Source of the DNA: Lingula anatina
Lineage: Eukaryota > Brachiopoda > Lingulata > Lingulida > Lingulidae
DNA length: 64,000 bases
Direction: 5' to 3'
Assembly: GCF_001039355.2 (NCBI RefSeq)
Contig: NW_019773626.1
Location: forward strand, 523,246 to 587,245
The notes beneath the pieces are model-generated. The model was not told where the DNA came from, did not search any database, and saw only the letters and a program-made list of their open reading frames with translations. A program made the translations under genes and the position numbers. Within the stretch, counting starts at the first letter, position 1, and each line of letters starts with the position of its first letter. Shown here one piece after another: positions 36,544 through 47,957 of the stretch.

Positions 36544-38773
36544 GTCAGGGAGCAATTTCTTGAAACTTAATTTCAATCCTTATTGTACTGAAATGCTGAG
36601 GAAACCAGACTGTTAGTAGCATATCATGATTTAATTGTAGTTATGAAGGAAGGAAAGTTTTATAAGTTTCTGGCTTTTATATAAAAATGGATGGGGGAAG
36701 GTGTTTTAACCTTGAGTAAGCATAAAGCTGTAAAAGTTGGCACAAATTACATAACTCTCAATTTAAAACATATTTATTTTCACAATTTTTCAAGACTGGC
36801 ACAAAACACTTACTGAAGTGTTGTACTGCTGACGTAGTCAAAATAGGCTGTTTAAAATTGTCTTAATAATAACTTAAGACTAAAGCTCTTTTTTGTTTAA
36901 ACTAACCCAGACTTTATCTGGATGTTCATACAACAAACAATAATAAATTCTCATAATATTTACACTTCTAGGTACACCAATCCAGAACTCTTTACGAGAC
37001 CTGTGGACGCTGGTGTTGTTTCTGAAGATAGATCCCTTCACTGCCCGAGATATCTGGCAACGCGCCATTGAAAGACCTCTGTCTGGTGGCAGTGAATATG
37101 CTCTCAAGTAAGGAAGATTTTTGTTTTTGTTTCTATTTCAACTTGTACCTCTTTTCATGAGTCTTTTGACAGGTCAGATGTGACATTGACAACAAGCCTA
37201 TCTTGGAACTTTCTGAGAATAGTTTTTGGCAGGTCTTTTTTTCACGACTATACCTATGTTCCTTGAAATTTATCGATTGTTTTCTTCAAACAGATAAATT
37301 ATTAATTAATAAAAACAAATTGTTTATAAAGAGACATTGTATATATATATATATATATATCAGACATGTTTTAACCCTACATTGCTTTAATTGCCATTTC
37401 ACAACAGACAATATGCAATAAATATTACAACTACGTATATTTCATGTTCATCGCAGGCGTGTCCAACATTTGATGGGTCACATTGCCCTACGGCGTATGA
37501 AGACACAGGTTGTGGGAGGAAAGCCTCTAGTCCAGCTACCTGCCAGAAATGTCTACCTGGAAACTCTCCAGTTGTCAGAGGATGAGAGGAGGACATATGA
37601 CACCATGGCACAGGAGGGGAAACTGATCATTAGCAGGTAGCCGGCTCTTTGGGACTTTCATTTTAGATTTAGGTCAAAAGATTCTTTAACCTGGGGGCTT
37701 ATTTTGATTAAGTTATTTAAGTTAAATTTATCAGTTAAAAATATTATTGTAAATTCATCTGTATAGTCTGTTGATCATGTCATAAGATTAAAGTTTTCAT
37801 TTTCTGCATTTAAATAAACATGGGTCAGGAATGCAAATATTAAATATAGTGCTCATTCTCATAGTAACACACACTTAGGAGGGTCACTGAGTGACAAAAA
37901 GCTCAGTAATGCACAGCTCCACTTTACTGTAGAAAATTAAATTTAACAAGTTCGGAATGTTGATGATAAAGGGAGTTTCTTTCAAGTACTGATAATTTTC
38001 AATCCAACCATTCTCTGTCTCAGGTACTTCAGACAGGGTACCCTGCTCCATCATTACGGTGAAGTGTTGGCCATTTTGATGAGGCTACGCCAGCTTTGTT
38101 GCCACCCGTTTCTTATCGCCAATGCTGCCAAGTTGGCTGTACAGTCACAAGGTAAATGATCTGTGTTAATCAGCGAAGGGATTTTTCTGACTATCAGCAG
38201 AATTCCAACTTAATGGGAGCCAAAAATATCATTGGTGTAGACGCCCCCCTGGACCCCATGCCATATTTTTTCAACTTTTTCACTAAATGACAGTCTCATC
38301 CCTGAGTGTAGAAAATTCGCTTAGTCTAATCCTAGTCACTTAATAATTAAAAAAAAAATGTTTCTGTTGCCCCTTTCAATAGTTATCTATTTCCAATGAC
38401 AGGAATTTCCAACCCTAACTTACTAGTCTCTGTCATCCTTCCATCCTTTATTTATTTATTCATTCATTCATTCATTCATTCATTCATTCATTCATTCATT
38501 TATTCCAGAGCTAAGTGGTCAGATGGACAGCAGTCTGCCAGCAGAGCTGAGGGAGAAGTTAGTCCAGAGTCTTCTCCAAGTATTAAACTCAGGATCAGAT
38601 GAGGAGTGTTCCATATGTCTGGATCCTCTGAACACTCCTGTTATCACCAGGTGTGTCCATGTGTTCTGTAAACCCTGTATTGAGAGAGTGATACAGACTG
38701 AGGGGGTGAGTACACACACACACGCACGCATGCACGCACGCACGCAAGCACACACACACACACACACACACAC

Positions 38774-38810
38774 TAAGAGGGTGATACAGACTAAGGGGGT
38801 GAGTACACAC
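38774..38810 (+). repeat. Duplicated RING exon 3' end with donor, copy C
   Basis: The segment taagagggtgatacagacta then agggggtgagtacacac repeats the end of the RING exon and its gtgagt donor (38687-38712) after a CA/CG tract. It is a decoy 5' splice site within 105 bp of the real one. Confidence 0.8.
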
Positions 38811-39267
38811 ACGCACACACTGAACTCCAGTCTTATATTTCTTTTGACTTGGTGATGAGACATTATATTTCTAACAGATAAGTGGAGTGGAGGACAAAGT
38901 TAGGTGACCGTACACACTTGTTATGTAGGAAGCACCTGTTGATCTTTCATAACTGATGAATTACTTAAGTGTCTGGATCTGTAGTGTAAAAAAATGCCCT
39001 CAGAAGTGATATAAATGACTCCTGAACATTATCTTATTTCTTCATATTTAATAGATGAACCATTTTCCAGGACTTCAAACCTCCTGACCCTGAAAGATAT
39101 ATGTGTTTATTAATTGCATAAAAACCTCTCTCTCCCAAACATTGCAGGAAGGTGCTAATTGTCCATTGTGTCGTGGTAAACTTGAGAGGAATGAGCTGAT
39201 CCCAGTCCCAGAGAATACAGAGGAGGAGGAGTTCACAATAGAAGGACCATGGCAGTCCAGTGCCAAG

Positions 39268-40347
39268 GTAAGTGTCATCACAATAGAATGACCATGGCAG
39301 TCCAGTGCCAAGGTAAGTGTAATCACAATAGAAGGACCATGGCAGTCCAGTGCCAAGGTAAGTGTTATCACAATAGAAGGACCATGGCAGTCCAGTGTCA
39401 AGGTGAGTGTTATCACAATAGAAGGACCATGGCAGTCCAGTGTCAAGGTGAGTGTTATCACAATAGAAGGACCATGGCAGTCCAGTGCCAAGGTGAGTGT
39501 TATCACAATAGAAGGACCATGGCAGTCCAGTGCCAAGGTGAGTGTTATCACAATAGAAGGACCATGGCAGTCCAGTGCCAAGGTGAGTGTTATCACAATA
39601 GAAGGACCATGGCAGTCCAGTGCCAAGGTGAGTGTTATCACAATAGAAGGACCATGGCAGTCCAGTGCCAAGGTGAGTGTTATCACAATAGAAGGACCAT
39701 GGCAGTCCAGTGCCAAGGTGAGTGTTATCACAATAGAAGGACCATGGCAGTCCAGTGCCAAGGTGAGTGTTATCACAATAGAAGGACCATGGCAGTCCAG
39801 TGCCAAGGTGAGTGTTATCACAATAGAAGGACCATGGCAGTCCAGTGCCAAGGTGAGTGTTATCACAATAGAAGGACCATGGCAGTCCAGTGCCAAGGTG
39901 AGTGTTATCACAATAGAAGGACCATGGCAGTCCAGTGCCAAGGTGAGTGTTATCACAATAGAAGGACCATGGCAGTCCAGTGCCAAGGTGAGTGTTATCA
40001 CAATAGAAGGACCATGGCAGTCCAGTGTCAAGGTAAGTGTTATCACAATAGAAGGACCATGGCAGTCCAGTGCCAAGGTAAGTGTTATCACAATAGAAGG
40101 ACCATGGCAGTCCAGTGTCAAGGTAAGTGTTATCACAATAGAAGGACCATGGCAGTCCAGTGTCAAGGTAAGTGTTATCACAATAGAAGGACCATGGCAG
40201 TCCAGTGCCAAGGTAAGTGTTATCACAATAGAAGGACCATGGCAGTCCAGTGTCAAGGTGAGTGTTATCACAATAGAAGGACCATGGCAGTCCAGTGTCA
40301 AGGTGAGTGTTATCACAATAGAAGGACCATGGCAGTCCAGTGTCAAT
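39268..40347 (+). repeat. 45-bp splice-donor minisatellite, copy C (24 units)
   Basis: Exactly 24 units of 45 bp follow the exon end at 39267. Every unit except the last ends ...AAG|gt(a/g)agt, restoring a donor; the last ends AAT and loses it. Units are open in the exon frame as VSVITIEGPWQSS(A/V)K, but the first unit carries TGA (ATAGAATGACC), so only use of the first donor (39268) avoids a premature stop. Two substitution patterns (gta/gtg and GCC/GTC) are scattered among the units, so the array is not perfectly homogeneous. It also creates long spurious ORFs on both strands. Confidence 0.95.
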
Positions 40348-40685
40348 GTTTTTCCAGGGGTTGTGCAAATATAAACACAACCTACTCAAATGTAGAGATA
40401 AGTCAGAAGTTAGTTTATTAAAATTTATGCCTCAGCTCTAAAAACTGCCATTTTGTAGAACCTTTGCAGTGATTTTACTGGAAGAAGTATTTTAGGTTCA
40501 ATATTTTTCTGTCACGACATGTGTACACGAGTTACTACACTTTTTTTTCTCAGCTCAGTGAATATGTATGTAAAAGGGAAAAATGACATTACAATCAGCA
40601 TCATTTTAAGTGAGTTTTTGGCCTGTATAATATTACTAAGATGTTCAGCTATATATTTGTGTGTCAACAGCTAGTGTGATTCCAG
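40348..40685 (+). other. HLTF copy C intron after the array
   Basis: About 300 bp with no counterpart in copy A, where the array is followed within about 60 bp by the shared gtgtgtcaacag intron end. Nothing coding is seen. Confidence 0.5.
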
Positions 40686-41037
40686 GTGGATGCCTTGATG
40701 AAGGCCCTGATTCAGCAGAGGAAGGATGACCCAACCATTAAGAGTATTGTTGTCTCGCAATTCACTTCCTTCCTCACTGTCCTAGAGACTCCACTCAAGT
40801 AAGTCGATGTGGGGCCAAAGTTGAATGTTTACATTTCTTTATCTTATTAAAATTATTATAAATTATCAGACAGATATTGTCTATTTGTCTGTCATTTGTT
40901 TCAACTGTATAATGCAATGTACAATAAGGGTAATACTGCCTTGGCTCCAAATTTGTTCAGTTTGTAACCACTTTTCCTTTGGACCAGTAGATTCTCAGTC
41001 TCTGCTGTCCTTAGGGCCCAGTAGGATTATAATTTAC

Positions 41038-41250
41038 ACCCCATTTCCATAGATTAGATCGACCTACTTTAGATCGACCTAACTCCCTGGGGGTTCACGC
41101 TAAATAGCTGTCAGCCGGGTGGACACGAAAGTTAATTACCCCTTATAGCTTGTAGTAGGCGGGGACGGACACTTAAGGGGGATTATCTGACAGTAATCTA
41201 GTGAGACTCCCCGCGGTGATAGATCGATCTAAAGTTGTGGGAATAGACCC
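41038..41250. mobile_element. Foldback MITE (GAGTCTCACTAAATTG family), copy C
   Basis: Same insertion as 7862-8072 at the orthologous intron position, nearly identical by eye. Confidence 0.6.
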
Positions 41251-42894
41251 TTACAAACACTGTAATTACATAAAGAAATTTCACTTACATTTTTTCCCCC
41301 ACAGAGCTGCTGGGTTCAAGTTTGCACGTCTCGATGGCACCATGACAGCTGCGAAGAGAACACAGGCCATTGAGCAGTTCTCTGACCTTGACCCCCGTGC
41401 TCCTACCATATTCCTCCTCTCACTGAAGGCTGGAGGTATGGGACTTAACCTTACTGCTGCCTCCAGGGTTTTCTTGATGGATCCTGTAAGTTTTTTTTTC
41501 TGATTTTTTCCCTTCTCTTTTCTTAATTTGTTTCCTCTGATTTTCAGATTTTAACAAAAACAGGAAGCCAATGCTTGCCATAAAACAAGTTCAATTTAAT
41601 TATTATTAGTTTTAAGGGATGTTTGCCATTCTTCATTAGCAGTACAACTAATATGTAAATACTTCAGCATGGCTTTTGTTAATATTTTCTGTTGTATTTG
41701 TAACTTGTTCAAAACATATTCATTAAGGATTTATTAACATTTATGTCATTGTAGCAGTATATCATTCAATTGCAATGGTACAAGTAGACTTTTTCAGCAG
41801 AATAATATAGCTGACTGAATATAATAAAAACTATGTAATAAGTGGGGTCCTGGTATGACACATAGTAATTCAGACACAAAACATTAAAAAGTTGGTTATT
41901 TCACAGTAGCCCACTCTCTTATTTATTTATTTATTTATTTATTTATTATTTGTTTATTTGTGTATTTATTTATTTACTTAATTATTTATTTACCCCCTAG
42001 ACCTGGAACCCAGCATCCGAGGAGCAATGTTTTGACAGATGTCATCGTCTCGGGCAAACCAAGGACGTCATCATCACAAAGGTAAGATAATGGGCCACAT
42101 TCACAACAGTGATCAACAGATCTCAGCAGATCAAATATGGCGACTCACTTAAGAGGCTACATAATCCCCTTTTAGCACTGAATAGAGTCCCTATGGGAAT
42201 ATTACACTCCAGGCATTCAAGTGAGTCAGCCATATGTGATCCATGGATTTGTTGGCCCTCTGTTATGAATGCGTCTAAAGCCAGTTACAATCCGGTACAC
42301 ACAGGGATAGAATAACGTATGTTGTCTGTAAATGCCTTCAAGAATGGCACAGAGCTATGGGTAGCATTTACATTGTGTAATTCCTGAGGAATGACCTTGA
42401 GGTGTGGTATTAATTCCACCCAACTTTGTTAAATATTAACAGAGCTATATCCCTCTTAGATGATAGAAAGGCAGTGTGAAATTGGAGAGAGCCAAGGTTA
42501 CCCCCTTGTGCTCAGAAGTAGAAAGGGGTGACAGAATATGGAAATATGCATGTAACAAGTTTTTATGTTGTAAAATAATTGCTGAATATTCTCAGAATCT
42601 TATAGAGTTGAGATAACACCATGGATTTAATAATTTTGATAAATAAGTTTATAAAGAAATATGTGAACTACAGCCAAAGTAGATCTGTCACAGCAGATAT
42701 CAGTAACAGCATGGAGTCTAAGAATTTGTTTGATTCGTATGTTTCAGTACGTCGTGAAGGATTCTGTGGAAGAGCTCATGTTGGAACTGCAGGAGAGGAA
42801 ACGCAAACTGATGCAGGGAGCATTTGGAAAGAAGCAGACAGTCGAGCAACGAAGAGAAACACGCATTGCAGATATCAAAACTTTGTTTTCATAG

Positions 42895-43775
42895 AACCGA
42901 AAACTTAAGATAACTTTTCAAATTTGTCAAACAGAGCTGCAGAAAGTTGGTTTTATTCTATCTTAAGTTCTGAGTTTTTAGGTGCATGGTCAAAAAAGAG
43001 ATGTTTGGAAAGAACAATGCAAAAACATTTTGTACTGATGCAATTTAGCCTTTAGGTACATGATGCTTGAGATAAAATTATAGTACATTTAGAATAATTT
43101 TCCATTATTTGAAACCATCTTGTCTGTAATGCAGTACCAAGATTAATTTTAGTCTCCAGTTTTATTTCTTCACACTATTAGAAACAAATTATTCCAAAGT
43201 TTCCTGCTTGTGTTTTTTTTATTTCAAGTAAATGAGAGAATATTTTAACTGGTTTGTATTTTTGAGAACATTTTTCAGTACAGCTGATTCAGTTTGAGAG
43301 GTGCTTGGTTGGTGACACAAGTTTATAAGATATTCAAAAGTGGGTGACATACAAAGTGCCTAAATTTTGTTCTAACATATATCTGCCTCCAATATTAGAT
43401 GAGATTCAGTCATTTTATTTATAGCAATGTAAATTTTTTAATGTATTACCGGTTACCCATCAGAAATATTCTTAAATACATAACAGCAAATAGATAAAGA
43501 AATTTGCAACATTTTAATACTGTTTTTCATTGGAATCAAATCTCCTTTTACCCTTTTGAATTTGTCTGTCCAAAGTAATTTTAATTCAATTAAAACAAAA
43601 CTGCTTCAGTTGATTCAGCATTTATAGAATTCTATCTACTTTAATACTTTTAGATAATTGTATTTTTGCCATTCATAAAACATTAAGTAAAGAGCATATT
43701 TTTTCTAATTTGACTTGGTTAATTGAAATTTGGGACATTTTAGAAGCAAATGATTTGTAAGAAAACATAAAAAGA
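42895..43775 (+). other. HLTF copy C 3' UTR and flank
   Basis: AT-rich, collinear with 9673-10520. The collinearity breaks near 43,775 where the TRIM-bearing intron sequence of the fourth unit begins (gtgagtgatgccggtgtcag, compare 14,085 and 28,079). The matching 3' flank resumes only at about 50,223. Confidence 0.6.
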
Positions 43776-43950
43776 CTGAAAAGATGGGAATAGTTATTGT
43801 ATCAGTGAGTGATGCCGGTGTCAGAAACAACAGAACTGCCATCTCAGTTCCAAAATCAAAAAGGTTGCTTTATTCAATTTCAATTAGATATTTATTAGTA
43901 CAAATTACTAGCCAAAATAACATTTTTTTCATGTTTATCTCTCTGAGACT

Positions 43951-44171
43951 GGGTTCCCATACATAGATCAATCTATCTGGATTGATCTAACTCCCTGGGG
44001 AGTCTCACTAAATTGTTATCAACTAACCGTTTTAAATATCTGTCACGCCTACCAAATCAAAGATAATAACCCCTTAACAGCTTTACTAGCATTTAAGCCA
44101 GCCAAGTTGACAGCAATTTAGTGAGACTCTCCAGGGAGATTGATCGATTGAAATATCTGTGGGAATGGTCC
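43951..44171. mobile_element. Foldback MITE (GAGTCTCACTAAATTG family), fourth unit
   Basis: Best preserved member: long inverted arms (left ggagtctcactaaattg, right caatttagtgagactctcc) and ends ggttccca/tgggaatggtcc, about 220 bp in total. The paralogous introns near 14,195 and 28,185 lack it, so it inserted after the units separated. No ORF. Confidence 0.75.
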
Positions 44172-46001
44172 CTTACTTTCCACCGAGAAACTTTGGAAGA
44201 TAACTTTCACACACACACCTAATGAATGCCAACACATCTTTTACTTTTTACTTCATTCAAGTATGTGTGAATAGAATATTTCCACAGTCACTCGGCCTGA
44301 ACCAAAATAGGCCTTAACATAATTAATCTCCTCAAATAAGTTTTCTAGCCTCAAAACTTTAGGAAATGAAATTTAATAATCTATTAACCAATAGAGTTCT
44401 ATATTACAAAAATTAACACCATTTTATAATGAAATTTACCCAAACATCAGTTATTTAATCATATCATATCATATTCTGTTTATATGAAACTACTCATTAC
44501 AGTTATATGCAAAGAAAAGAAAAAGATTAAAATATTCCTTCCCTCCAGTAAATATACCTAGATGTTAACATATATTAGTTGCATTAACTGGCTGTGTACT
44601 TTATTATTAATACTCATTCTGTCCTTTAAATACATATATCTGAAAATATAAACAATGGTTAATCAATTGCGATTACATCCACCTTGTAATCATTACCTTA
44701 TTTTAATGTACAAATTTACGAATCCATTAAAATATGTTTAAGCATACATATATACTGTTTCTATTAATAAGTTGCCATTCAGTCAAAAATTAATTACAAA
44801 TAGTCATCTGTATGTTGTATGAAGCAACAAAATATATTTTACTAAAACAAATGTTGATAATTTGTTTACCTATATGTCTCTATCATACAATAAAACTATC
44901 AATTAGACTCTACTCATTTTATTAGTTACACTTAAGCATTTTCAGTTGATGATGTTAAATTTAACCCTTTAATATATATATTATCTATAATTGACCAAGG
45001 ATATTTACTATAATCATACTCACTTCCCATTTCATTAACATATTTATGAGTCCTGTTGCAAACAAACAAAAAATAATAAAATTTATATATATACAGATGA
45101 AGATACATGCAAAAATATATAGATAAATTATAAAAAACATGATTTTTATTACATTAATTAGTTCATTAAGTTCTTAACAATAAATTTATAATTAATTAAT
45201 TTGTAAACATTGTTAAATAGTGAAACAAGCAAAAAGTTGCAAAAAAAAAAAAAAAACTAAATCTATATAATTCCTTAACATTTCATTTACACAATATCAC
45301 ATAGACAAATAACTAATGACATTTTACTAAATGTAATACATATATATATATATATATATATTACAAACAAAAGTCGGGCACAACAAAAAAAGCACAGAAA
45401 TAAACATTATCATTTATGCCCATGTTATTAATAGAACGTAATTAAAAATTGGTGGTGATTACACAGTTAATCATTATTGTAAGAATTGGATCAAAATTAC
45501 CAACAAGCCTACCCATGCACTGTCATCACAAACGTTATGATAAAAAGAAAACTGTGTTACTTATAATTTTTCAACTTACGAGAATGATTTAGGATTGACA
45601 TGTAGCTCAAATAAGAAAACCAACTCTATAGGATTATCATTTTTTTCTTGAATTAACAATTTTTAGTGAAATTGTCATTTTTCTCATTCTGGCATTTTCT
45701 AAGTGTTAACTTGAACTCTCATGGGCCTGAAGCCTTATGCTTTTACTTTCATTGGTATTACCTGTTGGGTATAATTAAATTATGATGTTGACTTTGCAGT
45801 TAAGCGTAATGTATTATTGCAACAGAATTGGCAGTATCCTATTTTGTGCATTATTCTTTTCTGCTTTTTGTCTGTACATTTGACAGCTTTGCTGCCTTGT
45901 TTCCTTTTTTTTTTTTTTTACATTTGAATGCTTTGTTATCTTGTATATACATGTATGTCAGAAAAGTGCATATTGTTCAATTTCTTAGAATTTAAAGGAA
46001 G
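44172..46001. other. TRIM copy 3 3' flank (former HLTF intron)
   Basis: AT-rich noncoding sequence collinear with 14,205-15,987 and 28,190-30,093. It contains ATATAT tracts and an A run at 45,240-45,256. Confidence 0.5.
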
Positions 46002-47957
46002 TCATTTTTCCAAGTATTGGAATACTTTCACTTTCCCATCAAATTCAGTCACAACCACATCTCCATCCTGGTTGATGGTACATCCCCATGGGTAATAAAG
46101 TCCATCAGCTCTGGTTGCTATGTACTGGATGAACTTCCCATTTTGGGATACAAGGTGTATGCAGTGGTTATCATGATCTGTAACTAGTATGTTGTCATAT
46201 CCATCAACACAGACACCAAGAGGTGTACCTAACTTGTTATCAGGTCCTGTGTACTGATACAGTGGGTCACCAGATGGGGTTAGGATATGAAGTTTCTTTT
46301 GTGATAGATCACTGACAACAAGGCACCCATTGCTCATATATGCTACTTTATATGGTTCATTGAACAACTGTTCCCCATCTTTGTTCTTTATCACATCAGT
46401 TAAAGTTATTTTCCCTTTGATATCAATACTGAACACACTCACAGACTTCTTTTTGCTACTCTGTGCCACAGCAATCTGAGTGCAGCTGTTATTGAGAGCC
46501 ACACCATATGGGTTATTGACATCAACAGTTTGCTGTACTTCCCACTGTGGTGACAGGATAAACAGTTTGTTATTGCGAGCAGCAGATAGAACCATCCTTC
46601 CATCAGGAAAGTGACAGATTCCTACTGGACATTTCAACTGTGTGTCTGAGACACTTGTGATCTCTTGTCTTGATGTACCATCTGAACTACAAACCTTCAC
46701 CTTGTTCTTCCAACCATGGGTAGTAACATACTCCCTGTTTGGACTCACTGAAATGTCCACTGGCACCTCACGGCCAGTGTCAAACTCCAGCATACATTCA
46801 GCCTGTGGTTTGAACTTGGGCAAAGCTGTTTGTCTAGATATCTGCACATTCCCCAGGCCAGCCCCACTGGATATCTTTTGGTCCACTTCTGTGTTGGTGG
46901 TGAGTGTGAGTTTTAGTTCCTCTGGAATATCATCCACAGCTGAAGTTGACTGTAGCTTATCTAGTTTCTGTCCAAGTTGGTGTTGTAACATGAGGACATC
47001 TATGGGGGCACCACGTTGAAGGATGTTCTTTACTACATCTGTTGTGGTTTTGATAGAGGAGCAAGTGGCACTGCAGTTTTTGTGGGACATTTGTAAATTA
47101 TTTCTGTGAGTGCTTGTGGTTTGATGAAGCTCCTGTAGTAAGGTTTTCTCTCGTTGATCTACCAGTTGACGTAGATGAGCTGCACGAGTTTTGATCTTCT
47201 GCTGAACAAAGTTTTCATTTTCTTGGAGGGTTGCCAATATTTCATCAATTTTATCTATTTTTTTCTCACCCATTTCTAATTTTTTCTCCATGCCACAGAA
47301 TTTGGTCTGAAGTTGTGGCTTTACCATCTCTGCAGCTTTTTCAAGGGAGATAAGTTTGTGGCCATCATGGTGTAGATCTCTGCAGTCACGACAAATGGGG
47401 ACATTGCAGTCTGAACAAAAGTATCGTATCATCTCACCTTTGTGCTCTGGGCAGATAATCTTCTGCTGCTCTTGGATTTCTTTTTGATACTCACTGCTGT
47501 GAAGTTGTTGAAAAGTGAGTACCCTGTGATCTTTGGTGAGTGTGGTAGCACAGTGAAATGAAGAACACTTCTCACATAGGTAGTCATGGCAGGTGATGCA
47601 TTTTGAAGTAGCCACTGTTTCAGTTTGGGACAACAAAACACAAGAGCTGCACTTTTTCTTATGTGTTGACTGAATTACAGTGTCCTGCAAGCTTTCCATG
47701 AAGAAATTGTGAGTGAAGCCCTCAAGTCCATCTTTAGGAACTTCTGTCTCTTTCCGACACACAGGACACCGGAATTTACTTCCTGGTGTTGAGTTTGAAA
47801 TATAAGTCTTCAGACAACCTTTACAAAATGTATGCCTACATGGTAAATCTGTCGGGTCTTTGTACTCAACAAGGCATAATGGACAGCTGACAAAATTTTC
47901 AGTTATTTTGGCTCGTAGGCTTTCTTCTTCATCTCTGTCATTGCGAGCTGTAGCCAT
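46002..47957 (-). CDS. TRIM-NHL E3 ubiquitin ligase, copy 3 (intronless)
   Basis: 651 residues, start MATARNDRDEEES. The frame is open for six codons upstream, but the first ATG is at 47957, as in the sister copies. The C3HC4 RING (CRHTFCKGCLK...CPVCRKE), B-box 1, B-box 2 (CSDC, CRDC, HHDGH), coiled coil and six-bladed NHL propeller are complete. Small length differences from copy 1 lie in propeller loops (MVLSAARNNKLF versus MVLYDFNNKLF). Loop variants here include LGTPLG, TDHDNH, ADGLYYPWG and TEFDG. Unlike the other two it is no longer inside a recognisable HLTF copy, because the host exons of this fourth unit are gone. Its flanks are nevertheless HLTF intron sequence. Confidence 0.93.
   Translation of the reverse strand: MATARNDRDEEESLRAKITENFVSCPLCLVEYKDPTDLPCRHTFCKGCLKTYISNSTPGSKFRCPVCRKETEVPKDGLEGFTHNFFMESLQDTVIQSTHKKKCSSCVLLSQTETVATSKCITCHDYLCEKCSSFHCATTLTKDHRVLTFQQLHSSEYQKEIQEQQKIICPEHKGEMIRYFCSDCNVPICRDCRDLHHDGHKLISLEKAAEMVKPQLQTKFCGMEKKLEMGEKKIDKIDEILATLQENENFVQQKIKTRAAHLRQLVDQREKTLLQELHQTTSTHRNNLQMSHKNCSATCSSIKTTTDVVKNILQRGAPIDVLMLQHQLGQKLDKLQSTSAVDDIPEELKLTLTTNTEVDQKISSGAGLGNVQISRQTALPKFKPQAECMLEFDTGREVPVDISVSPNREYVTTHGWKNKVKVCSSDGTSRQEITSVSDTQLKCPVGICHFPDGRMVLSAARNNKLFILSPQWEVQQTVDVNNPYGVALNNSCTQIAVAQSSKKKSVSVFSIDIKGKITLTDVIKNKDGEQLFNEPYKVAYMSNGCLVVSDLSQKKLHILTPSGDPLYQYTGPDNKLGTPLGVCVDGYDNILVTDHDNHCIHLVSQNGKFIQYIATRADGLYYPWGCTINQDGDVVVTEFDGKVKVFQYLEK

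Larger units (their letters stand above)
26055..42894 (+). pseudogene. HLTF: HLTF copy C (linker to C-terminus, nonsense codon, duplicated exons)
   Basis: Exons: 26055-26713, 27004-27111, 27306-27368, 27741-27835, 33154-33297, one of 34015-34147 or 36411-36543, 36972-37107, 37457-37636, 38024-38151, 38509-38705, 39148-39267, 40686-40798, 41305-41485, 42001-42081, 42748-42894. Lengths equal those of copies A and B except the linker exon. Motifs CPLSVLSNWI, DEGH, WVLTG, the C3HC4 RING, LSLKAGGMGLNL and DRCHRLGQ are all readable. Defects: TAA at 26119-26121 in the linker exon (TCA in copy B), no HIRAN or Walker A exons upstream, and up to five full or partial DEGH exons around an N at 35821. Residue changes include DPTWNPA and VEELMLELQER. 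A protein starting after the stop would still lack ATP-binding motif I. Confidence 0.75.

Noticed and set aside
39034-40421. Four long overlapping ORFs (323-451 residues) on both strands
   Set aside because: The 45-bp unit is a multiple of three and happens to be open in several frames. Only the + frame continuous with the exon ending at 39267 has a coding relation, and that meets TGA in the first unit.
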